Translations under genes and position numbers: made by a program
Assembly (NCBI GenBank): GCA_019750465.1
Contig: JAIEOP010000166.1
Location: 1-35,229, forward strand
Direction: 5' to 3'
Source of the DNA: Acetobacteraceae bacterium
GTDB taxonomy: Bacteria > Pseudomonadota > Alphaproteobacteria > Acetobacterales > Acetobacteraceae
Length of the DNA: 35,229 nt
The notes under the pieces: generated by a model
The model's database searches: none
Seen by the model: the letters and a program-made list of their open reading frames with translations, nothing else
Told to the model about the DNA's origin: nothing
In this document: positions 26,862 through 33,809 of the stretch, one piece after another
Position numbering within the stretch: the stretch's first letter is position 1
Layout of the letters: every line of letters starts with the position of its first letter

Positions 26862-29800
26862 TCATCCGAAGCGCCGCAGATCGAGTGTCCGCGGCGCCTC
26901 CGGCGCCACGTCCAGCCGCGGCTCCGGCATCGGGCCGGGGGTATGGCCGAAGGGCATGAAGCGGCTGCGGCGCCGCGCCTCGGCGCTGTTCGCGTTCACC
27001 GGCAGGTCGTCGTAGCTGCGCCCGCCGGGATGCACGACATGGTGCGTCAGCCCGCCCAGGGACCGCCCGGTCCAGCGGTCATGGAGGTCGAAGACCAGCG
27101 GCGACTGCACGCCGACCGTGGGATGCAGCGCCGAAGGCGGGTTCCACGCCTTGAAGCGCACGGCGCCGATATGCTCGCCGACGGTCTCCGTCGCCGTCAG
27201 CGGCACGGCGTGGCCGTTGCAGGCGAGCACGTAGCGTTCCTCCACAAGGCCCGAGAGCTTCACCTGCACGCGTTCCGTGCTGCTGTCCACGTAGCGCGCG
27301 GCGCCGCCGGCGGCGGGTTCCTCGCCCAGCACGTGCCAGGGCTCCAGCGCGTGGCGCAGCTCGATGCCGACGCCACGGATGGTGACCTCGCCGAGGCGCG
27401 GGAAGCGGAACTCCAGGTGCGGGCGGAACCACTCGGCATCGAGCGGGAAGCCCATGCCGCCCAGCTCCTCCAGCGCGTCGGAAAAATCCTGCGCGACGTT
27501 GTGGTGCAGCATGAAGTCCTCATGCAGGCGCGTGCCCCAGCGCACCAGGCGGCGCTCGTAGGGGCGCTGCCAGAAGGCCGCGACGGCCGAGCGCATCAGC
27601 AGCATCTGCGCCGCCGACATGCGCGCGTGCGGCGGCATCTCGAAGGCGCGGAACTCCACCAGCCCGAGCCGGCCGGTGGCGGTTTCCGGCGCGTACATCT
27701 TGTCGATGCAGAATTCGGTGCGGTGGGTGTTGCCGGTGACGTCGGCGAGGATGTTGCGGAACAGCCGGTCCACCACCCAGGGCGGCGTCTCCTCGAAGGC
27801 GCGGATCCGGGAGAAGGCGAGCTCCAGCTCGCGCACCGCGTCCTGCCGCGCCTCGTCGATGCGCGGGTGCTGGCTGAACGGCCCGATGAAGAGGCCGCTG
27901 AACAGGAAGCTCAGGCTCGGATGGTTGTGCCAGAAGCCGAGCAGCGACTTCAGCAGGTCGGGCCGGCGCAGGAAGGGGCTTTCGGCCGGCGTCGCCGCAC
28001 CCATCACCACGTGGTTGCCGCCGCCGGTGCCGACATGGCGGCCGTCCAGCATGAACTTCTCGGCCGAGAGGCCCTCCTGCCGCGCCGCGTCGTAGAGCTG
28101 CTCCGTGCGCTCGACCATCTCGGGCCAGCTCGCGGCCGGGTGGATGTTCACCTCGATGACGCCGGGGTCGGGCGTGACGGAGAAGTGGTTGAGGCGCGGG
28201 TCGCGCGGCGGCAGGTAGCCTTCGAGGATCACCTTGCGGCCAATCTCGGCGGCGGTCGCCTCCACGGCGGCGGTGAGGTCCAGCCAGTCCTCCGCGGCGA
28301 AGAGCGGCGGGTAGAAGACGTGGAGAAGGCCGTCCCGCGCTTCCACGGCAAGCGCCGTGCGCACCGCGCCGGGGTTGGCGCGGCCGACCACGGGCAGGTC
28401 CTGCGGCACGGGACGAAAGCCATCGCTGCCGGCGAGCGCGCCCTCGGCGCCGGCGCTTTCGCGCCATCGCGCGACAGCTTGGCGTCCCAGCGCGTCCCGC
28501 GGCGGCAGCGGGTCACGCGGGGCGAAGGGGTCGGGCGCCGCCTCGAATTGCCGCGCCGCATCGGCTTCCGACATCCAGGGCAGGCTCTCCAACGGCAGGC
28601 GCAGGCCGATCGGGCTGTCGCCCGGGATCAGGAACAGCACCCCGTCGCGGAAATACCAGCGCCCCGACTGCCAGCGCCGCGTGCCGTCCCGCATGACGCG
28701 GCGCAGCGGCAGCACGGCCCCGACCGGCGATGCCAGACCCTCGCCGAAGACCTTCGCCAGACGCGCACGCTCCAGCGGGTCGCGCAGCCGCGCATCCTCG
28801 ACGACGACGTTCGCCGGCAGGCGCCGCTCGCGCCAGAGGTAGTAATGGACGTCCTCATGCGCGGGGTTGACCAGGGCGGGATCGACCTGCAGGCGCTCGG
28901 CCAGCGCCGCGGCGAAGCGGGCGGCATCCTCCGCCCCCGCATCGTCCCGATCCTCGTCGGAGGCGAGCAGCGCCGGGTCGCGCCAGACCGGATCGCCGTC
29001 GCGGCGCCAGTGCGCGTGCAGTGCCCAGCGCGGCAGCTGCTCGCCCGGGTAGTGCTTGCCCATGGCGTATTGCAGCGCGGCGCCCGGCGCCCAGAGCGGT
29101 GCCAGGCGGCGCAGCAGCCGGCCGGCATAGCGGCGCTTGGTGGGGCCCAGCGCCTCGATGGTCCATTCCGGCGCGTCCATGTCGCCGGCGGCGATGAAGG
29201 TCGGCTCGCCGCCCATGGTCAGCCGCACGTCGCCGGCGGCGAGCGCGCGGTCCACCGCCTCGCCGCGCGCCAGGATCGCCTGCCACTCGCCGTCGGTGTA
29301 GGGCTTCGTCACCCGCGGCGTCTCGCGGATGCGGGTGACCCGCATGTCGAAGGCGAAGTCCGCCTCCGCGCCCAGCTCGACACCGCCCGAGATCGGCGCG
29401 GCGGAAGCGGGCTCCGGCGTCGCCGCCAGCGGGATGTGGCCCTCCCCGGTCATCAGCCCCGAGGTTGCATCGAGGCCGATCCAGCCGGCGCCTGGCAGGT
29501 AGACCTCGGCCCAGGCATGCAGGTCGGTGAAGTCGGCGGTGGGGCCCTCCGGCCCCTCCAGCGGCTTCACGTCCCCCACCAGCTGGATGAGGTAGCCGGA
29601 GACGAAGCGCGCGGCGAAGCCGAGATGGCGCAGCAGCTGCACGAGAAGCCAAGCGGAATCGCGGCAGGAGCCGCGGCCCTCGGTCAGCGTCTGCTCCGGC
29701 GTCCAGACGCCCGGCTCCATGCGGACGATGTAGGCGATGGCGCGCTGCACGCGGGCGTTCAGCGCGACGAGGAAATCCACCGTGCGCTGCCCGTCCTGCG

Positions 29801-30206
29801 GCGGGACCCCCGCCAGGTATTCGGCGAACCGCCGCGTCGGCGCCATGCGCTTGCGGACGGGGGCGAGTTCCTCCTCCAGCACGGGGTCGTAGGCGAAGGG
29901 GACGGTCTCCGCCCCGGGTTCGAGGAAGAAGTCGAAGGGGTTGATCGTTGCCATGTCGGCGACGAGGTCCACGGTGACCTCGAAATGCGTCACGCGTTCG
30001 GGGAAGACCAGGCGGGCCTGCCAATTGCCCTGCGGGTCCTGCTGCCAGTTCAGGAAGTGGCCCGTGGGCTCGACCTTGAGCGCGTAGGAGAGGATGGGCG
30101 TGCGCGCATGCGGCGCAGGGCGCAGCCGCACCGTCTGGGGACCGAGTGCGGTGGCGCGGTCGTAGCGGTAGCGCGTGGCGTGATGCAGGGCGACGTGCAG
30201 GGCCAT
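26862..30206 (-). CDS. large transglutaminase-DUF2126 protein
   Basis: 1114 residues from MALHVALHHATRYRYDRATA, a standard N-terminus for this family, whose length is about 1100. Residues 1-120 form the transglutaminase N-terminal domain; the catalytic core has Cys181 (GRGSCRDSAW), His230 (DLHAWAEVYL) and Asp246 (WIGLDATSG). The rest is DUF2126, with LTMGGEPTFIAAGD, WRRDGDPVWRDP, VNIHPAASWPEMVERTEQLY and LDGRHVGTGGGNHVVMG. The last two resemble active-site regions of amide-bond-forming or glutamine-synthetase-like enzymes, but I cannot assign the reaction. No signal peptide. It is first in the cluster and divergent from the CoA-transferase gene across 192 bp. Confidence 0.93.
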   Translation of the reverse strand: MALHVALHHATRYRYDRATALGPQTVRLRPAPHARTPILSYALKVEPTGHFLNWQQDPQGNWQARLVFPERVTHFEVTVDLVADMATINPFDFFLEPGAETVPFAYDPVLEEELAPVRKRMAPTRRFAEYLAGVPPQDGQRTVDFLVALNARVQRAIAYIVRMEPGVWTPEQTLTEGRGSCRDSAWLLVQLLRHLGFAARFVSGYLIQLVGDVKPLEGPEGPTADFTDLHAWAEVYLPGAGWIGLDATSGLMTGEGHIPLAATPEPASAAPISGGVELGAEADFAFDMRVTRIRETPRVTKPYTDGEWQAILARGEAVDRALAAGDVRLTMGGEPTFIAAGDMDAPEWTIEALGPTKRRYAGRLLRRLAPLWAPGAALQYAMGKHYPGEQLPRWALHAHWRRDGDPVWRDPALLASDEDRDDAGAEDAARFAAALAERLQVDPALVNPAHEDVHYYLWRERRLPANVVVEDARLRDPLERARLAKVFGEGLASPVGAVLPLRRVMRDGTRRWQSGRWYFRDGVLFLIPGDSPIGLRLPLESLPWMSEADAARQFEAAPDPFAPRDPLPPRDALGRQAVARWRESAGAEGALAGSDGFRPVPQDLPVVGRANPGAVRTALAVEARDGLLHVFYPPLFAAEDWLDLTAAVEATAAEIGRKVILEGYLPPRDPRLNHFSVTPDPGVIEVNIHPAASWPEMVERTEQLYDAARQEGLSAEKFMLDGRHVGTGGGNHVVMGAATPAESPFLRRPDLLKSLLGFWHNHPSLSFLFSGLFIGPFSQHPRIDEARQDAVRELELAFSRIRAFEETPPWVVDRLFRNILADVTGNTHRTEFCIDKMYAPETATGRLGLVEFRAFEMPPHARMSAAQMLLMRSAVAAFWQRPYERRLVRWGTRLHEDFMLHHNVAQDFSDALEELGGMGFPLDAEWFRPHLEFRFPRLGEVTIRGVGIELRHALEPWHVLGEEPAAGGAARYVDSSTERVQVKLSGLVEERYVLACNGHAVPLTATETVGEHIGAVRFKAWNPPSALHPTVGVQSPLVFDLHDRWTGRSLGGLTHHVVHPGGRSYDDLPVNANSAEARRRSRFMPFGHTPGPMPEPRLDVAPEAPRTLDLRRFG

Positions 30207-30398
30207 GGGGAAGCGGCTGTTCCGGGAGGGGTCCTGTCGTTTACAGCAAGAACCGCGCCTTTGTCGGCATCTGCCTTGCGCGCGCGGGTCATGCGCGGCG
30301 CAGCGGTGGCTGCCCATTCCGCAGGCAACTCCCGGCCCCTCCCCGAGCGGCGCGGACCGGTCTAGGCTTCGGCCAGGGATCGAGGGACGGTTCAGGGC

Positions 30399-31139
30399 AT
30401 GGCGCGAAAGAGCAGGGTCCTCGGCAGCTTCGCCGAGGCGGTGAGCGACATCGCGGACGGGTCGGTGGTGGGCTTCGGCGGCTTCGCCGGGCCCGGGACG
30501 CCCTACAACCTGACCAGGGCCCTGCTCGAACAGGGTGCGAAGCGGCTGACCTGCGTGGCCAATACCACCGGCGGCGCGCACCAGCCGCGCCTGCCGGACA
30601 TCGGCATGCTGGTGGAGAACGGCCAGGTGGCGAAGGTGGTGTGCAGCTTCACCGCCGCCACGCGCCCGACCGATACGCTGCCCTTTACGAAATACTACGA
30701 GAGCGGCGAGTGCGATGCCGAACTCGTGCCGCAGGGCACGCTGGCCGAGCGGCTGCGCGCCGCCGGCGCCGGCATCCCCGCCTTCTACACGCCGACCGCG
30801 GTGGGCACCGAGCTGGCCGAGGGGCGCGAGACGCGGGTGATCGGGGGGCGCGAATACCTGCTGGAATACGCCCTGAAGCTGGACGTGGCGCTGATCCGCG
30901 CCTGGAAGGCCGATGAGGCCGGCAACCTGGTGTTCCGCCTGGCGCAGCGGAATTTCTGCCCGCTGATGGCGACGGCGGCAACGCTGACGATCGTGGAGGT
31001 GGAGGAACCGATCCTCCCCGCCGGCGCGCTTGACCCCGACCTGATCCACGTCTCCGGCATCTTCGTGCAGCGGCTGGTGCGGATCCCACCCGCGCCGGAA
31101 GGATTGTGGACCGTTCGGCGGGTGGAGCGCGCACGATGA
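30399..31139 (+). CDS. CoA-transferase subunit A (3-oxoacid type)
   Basis: 246-residue alpha subunit of a family I CoA-transferase. The CoA-binding region is GSVVGFGGFAGPGTPYNLTRAL (about 22-43), and TTGGAHQPRLPDIGMLVENGQVAKVVCSF, FYTPTAVGTELAEG and LIRAWKADEAGNLVFRLAQRNFCPLMATAA are conserved family segments. GAGGGA upstream supports the ATG at 30399. The C-terminal DLIHVSGIFVQRLVRIP segment is normal for the family. It overlaps the B-subunit gene by 4 nt (ATGA). Acetoacetate, 3-oxoadipate or succinyl donors are all possible; specificity is not readable. Confidence 0.92.
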   Translation: MARKSRVLGSFAEAVSDIADGSVVGFGGFAGPGTPYNLTRALLEQGAKRLTCVANTTGGAHQPRLPDIGMLVENGQVAKVVCSFTAATRPTDTLPFTKYYESGECDAELVPQGTLAERLRAAGAGIPAFYTPTAVGTELAEGRETRVIGGREYLLEYALKLDVALIRAWKADEAGNLVFRLAQRNFCPLMATAATLTIVEVEEPILPAGALDPDLIHVSGIFVQRLVRIPPAPEGLWTVRRVERAR

Positions 31140-31789
31140 GTGGCACGGAGAGCAAGCCCGGCTGGGATCGCCAGGGGATGGCGGACCGCATCGCCCGCGA
31201 ATTCGGGGAGGGCTGGATCGTCAATCTCGGCGTCGGCATCCCGACCCTTTGCAGCAACACCGATATCGGCGACCGCGGCATCACCTACCACGCCGAGAAC
31301 GGCGTCATCGGCTACGGCCCGGTGCTGCCCCCGGGGCAGGAGGATCTGCACCTGGTGAACGCCGGCGGGCAGAACGTCTCGCTGAATCCCGGCGCGGCGA
31401 TCGTGCACCATGCCGACAGCTTCGGCATCATCCGCTCCGGGCGCATCGACGTGACGGTGATGGGCGCCTACGAGGTCGCCTGCAACGGCGACTTCGCCAA
31501 CTGGAAGGTCGCCGGCGCCAAGGGCGGCGGCATCGGCGGCGCGATGGACCTGGCCGCCTGCGCGAAGCGGGTCTTCATCATCCTGGAGCACACGCAGCGC
31601 AACGGCGCCTCGCGGCTGGTGCCGCGCTGCGCCCTGCCGGTGACGGCGCGCGGCGTGGTGACGCTGGCCTGCACCAACCTCGGCCTGTTCGAGCCGGCGG
31701 GCGAGGGGTTCCGGGTGCGCGAGCTGGCGCCGGGCGTGCATTTCGCCGCGGCGCAGGCGGCGACGGCCTGCCCGTTGTACGGGGCGTGA
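31136..31789 (+). CDS. CoA-transferase subunit B (3-oxoacid type)
   Basis: 217-residue beta subunit carrying the catalytic Glu54 in HAENGVIGYGP, which forms the acyl-glutamyl-CoA intermediate. GWIVNLGVGIPTL (about 26-38), SGRIDVTVMGAYEV and GGIGGAMDLA are conserved family segments. The start is set by the ATGA overlap with subunit A, giving MSGTESKPGWDRQGMADRIA. It overlaps the next gene by 4 nt (GTGA). With subunit A it should form a heterotetrameric enzyme moving CoA between organic acids. Confidence 0.93.
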   Translation: MSGTESKPGWDRQGMADRIAREFGEGWIVNLGVGIPTLCSNTDIGDRGITYHAENGVIGYGPVLPPGQEDLHLVNAGGQNVSLNPGAAIVHHADSFGIIRSGRIDVTVMGAYEVACNGDFANWKVAGAKGGGIGGAMDLAACAKRVFIILEHTQRNGASRLVPRCALPVTARGVVTLACTNLGLFEPAGEGFRVRELAPGVHFAAAQAATACPLYGA

Positions 31790-32322
31790 CGCAGCCCGTC
31801 TTCACGACGGCACGGCTGCGGCTGCGGCCGCGCAGCCTCTCGGATACGGAAGCCTGCTTCGCCATGGACCGCGAGCCGGGGGTCACCGACCACATCGATG
31901 GCCCCTGGGACGATCCCGCCGCGCACCGCGCCTTCATCGCGGAGCGCACGGCCGGCCCCTGGCCCGCCGGCATGGGCTACTGGGTGGTGCAGGCGGAGGG
32001 TGCCTTCGCGGGCTGGGTCTGCCTCGTGCCGGGCGGCGACGCGGACTCCGATGTCGAGGTCGGCTGGCGGCTGCGGCCCTCGCTCTGGGGCCGCGGCATC
32101 GCCACCGAGGCCGCGGCGCCGCTGCTGGGGCACGGTTTCGCGACGCTCGGCCTGGCGGAGATCGTGGTGCGCATCGCGGCTGAGAATTCGGCCTCGCTGC
32201 GCGTCGCGGCGAAGCTCGGGTTTCCGCCGCCGGCGGAGCACTCGGTGGGATACCTGCGCGGCGCCCTGCCGCGACAGGACTGGCTTGCACGAGAGGGAGG
32301 GCGGCATGCCCCTGCACGTTGA
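31786..32322 (+). CDS. GNAT-family N-acetyltransferase (RimJ/RimL-like)
   Basis: 178-residue acetyltransferase. The GTG start overlaps the CoA-transferase B stop (GTGA); the frame is open further upstream but that part is a shadow of the B gene. Family features: FTTARLRLRPRSLSDTEACFAM at the N-terminus, VEVGWRLRPSLWGRGIATEAA (acetyl-CoA pyrophosphate loop) and ENSASLRVAAKLGF near the end. It probably acetylates a protein N-terminus or small amine; target unknown. Its end overlaps the HCCA-isomerase gene by 17 nt. Confidence 0.85.
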   Translation: MTQPVFTTARLRLRPRSLSDTEACFAMDREPGVTDHIDGPWDDPAAHRAFIAERTAGPWPAGMGYWVVQAEGAFAGWVCLVPGGDADSDVEVGWRLRPSLWGRGIATEAAAPLLGHGFATLGLAEIVVRIAAENSASLRVAAKLGFPPPAEHSVGYLRGALPRQDWLAREGGRHAPAR

Positions 32323-32911
32323 CTACTACGCCTCGCTGAACTCGCCCTGGACGCATCTCGGCGCCGCGCGCATCGAGGCGATGTGCGCGCGGCACGGCGC
32401 CAGCCCGCGCATCTGGCCGGTGGATTTCGGCACCATCTTCGCCGGCTCCGGCGGGCTGCCGCTGCCGAAGCGCAGCCCGCAGCGCCAGGCCTACCGCATG
32501 ATGGAGCTGCGGCGCTGGCGCGACCACCTGGGCATCCCCATCACCCTGCAGCCCAGGCACTTCCCGACGGGCGAGGCGCTCAGCAGCGCCTGCGTCATCG
32601 CCCTGCGCGAGACAGCGGGCGACGCGCCCGCGATCCGCCTCGCGCACCGCGTGCTGAAGGCGCTGTGGGAGGAGGAGCAGGACCCGGGCGACGAGGCGGT
32701 GCTGGCGGCGCTGATCGGCGAATGCGGCCTCGACGCCGGGGCGGTGATCGCGCTCGGCAGGGAGCCGCGCTGGGCGGAAATGAAGGAGCGCGACACGCAG
32801 GCGGCGCTGGCCCGCGGCGTCTTCGGCGCGCCGAGCTACGTGATCGGCGACGAGATCTTCTGGGGTCAGGACCGGCTGGAATTCGTCGAGCGCAGACTCG
32901 CAAAGGGCTAA
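32306..32911 (+). CDS. 2-hydroxychromene-2-carboxylate isomerase-like protein (DsbA fold, GST kappa type)
   Basis: 201 residues from MPLHVDYYASLNSPWTHLG, with a strong GAGGGAGGG Shine-Dalgarno just upstream. Ser13 in NSPW is at the catalytic position of HCCA isomerases, and there is no CxxC, so it is not a DsbA oxidase. Other family parts are WPVDFGTIFAGSGGLPLPKRSPQRQAYR, FPTGEALSSACVIAL and the cis-Pro region GVFGAPSYVIGDEIFWGQDRL. The best known role is isomerisation in naphthalene degradation, but many homologues have unknown substrates and no such pathway is seen here. Its stop overlaps the convergent chimeric gene by 4 nt. Confidence 0.87.
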   Translation: MPLHVDYYASLNSPWTHLGAARIEAMCARHGASPRIWPVDFGTIFAGSGGLPLPKRSPQRQAYRMMELRRWRDHLGIPITLQPRHFPTGEALSSACVIALRETAGDAPAIRLAHRVLKALWEEEQDPGDEAVLAALIGECGLDAGAVIALGREPRWAEMKERDTQAALARGVFGAPSYVIGDEIFWGQDRLEFVERRLAKG

Positions 32912-33630
32912 TCCCGGCAGGCCGCCGCGTCCGTCACGTATCCCGCCGCCAGGTCCGCCCGCAGCGCTGCCGCGTCACGTGCGGCGGGCGGGCCGTGGCC
33001 GCCGCCGCCGGGCGTGCGCAGCGTGACGCTGTCGCCCCGCCGCAGCGCGTATTGCCGCTTCGGGTCCTGCGCCGCGCCGTTGATCAGCAGCGCGCCGGCC
33101 GCGCCGGCCGCCCCGCCTTCGATGCCGAAGGCGGGGAAGATGGTGCGTTCCGCCAGGAAGCTGGCGGCGATCGGCGTCCCGTTCGGCACCTCGCTCTCGA
33201 TCTCCTGGCCGAGGCCGCCGCGGTGCCGGCCCGGGCCGCCGCTGTCCGGGCGCAGCCGCTTGTGGCGGAAGCGCAGCGGCGCGATGTGCTCGCTGATCTC
33301 GATGCTGGTCGATGAGACGTTGGAGGGCCAGCTCAGCGTCGTCTGTCCGTCGCGCCGCCCGTTGCCGCCCATGCCGCCGTTGAAGAAGAACATGTTGGCG
33401 TAGGGCCTGGCCCTGCCGGCGCCGTCGTCGCGCAGGCCGGACTGGTTCATGCCCCACATCGGCGTCAGCGCCTGCGCCATGATGCGCGCCATCACGTCCG
33501 CGCTGCCGCCGGGCGAGACCGGCACGATGATGCGCACCGGGCGGTTGGCGGCGAACTCCGCCGCGTTGGCCGCGGCGAGGCCGCCGCCCCCCAGCAGCAG
33601 TGCGAGCGTCAGCATCACGCGCGGCAGCAT
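32908..33630 (-). pseudogene. in-frame chimera: Bug-type solute-binding N-terminus joined to hydantoinase B C-terminus
   Basis: 240-codon open frame that looks like a deletion fusion of two genes. Residues 1 to about 55 are the start of a Bug/TctC-type binding protein: signal peptide MLPRVMLTLALLLGGGGLAA, then FAANRPVRIIVPVSPGGSADVMARIMAQ. From about residue 58 the sequence is the C-terminal part of an N-methylhydantoinase B/5-oxoprolinase B subunit: WGMNQSGLRDDG, ANMFFFNGGMGGNGRRDG, RLRPDSGGPGRHRGGLGQE, FLAERTIFPAFG and the terminal TPGGGGHGPP. The join is between about 33445 and 33485. Most of both parent proteins is missing (roughly 260 and 400 residues by family lengths). A GGGAGG Shine-Dalgarno is kept, so it could be expressed and exported, but neither parental activity is likely. 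Confidence 0.85.
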
Positions 33631-33782
33631 GCGTCCCTCCCGAGGATCCGGCCGGGCGGCGTTCCCCGCCTGCATTGCCGCACGGCCGGGCGCGTCGCGC
33701 AAGCCGGCGGGGCGGGAGTTGACATCGCCGCGGCAGGGCGGAGCATCGCCGGGAAACGGGCAAGGAAGCGCGGCAGCATGCG
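33619..33782. repeat. pair of 15-bp direct repeats around the chimera start
   Basis: GCGCGGCAGCATGCG occurs at 33619-33633 and again at 33768-33782, 149 bp apart. On the minus strand each copy contains ATG-Leu-Pro-Arg codons, the first being the start of the chimeric gene. It might be a remnant of a duplication in this divergent spacer or chance. Confidence 0.6.
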
Positions 33783-33809
33783 GCACGGCGACGCCACCGG
33801 AGGCGCGGC

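Noticed and set aside
24197-26959. Plus-strand open frame of about 920 codons across the ATP-grasp gene
   Set aside because: Same reasoning; the minus strand gives continuous ATP-grasp and alpha-E sequence.
26862-30206. Considered whether the cluster is a phage or mobile defence island
   Set aside because: No integrase, transposase, tRNA target or change of base composition is visible; the flanks are ordinary metabolic genes.
26511-30365. Plus-strand open frame of nearly 1300 codons across the transglutaminase-DUF2126 gene
   Set aside because: Shadow frame: no recognisable domain and biased composition, while the minus strand has a full catalytic triad and family-length protein.
30207-30398. 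Divergent spacer between the DUF2126 gene and CoA-transferase searched for promoters and operators
   Set aside because: No convincing -35/-10 pair or dyad was found by eye on either strand.
32306-32911. Considered as a DsbA-type disulfide oxidoreductase
   Set aside because: The CxxC motif is absent; Ser13-Pro14-Trp15 at the active-site position fits HCCA isomerases.
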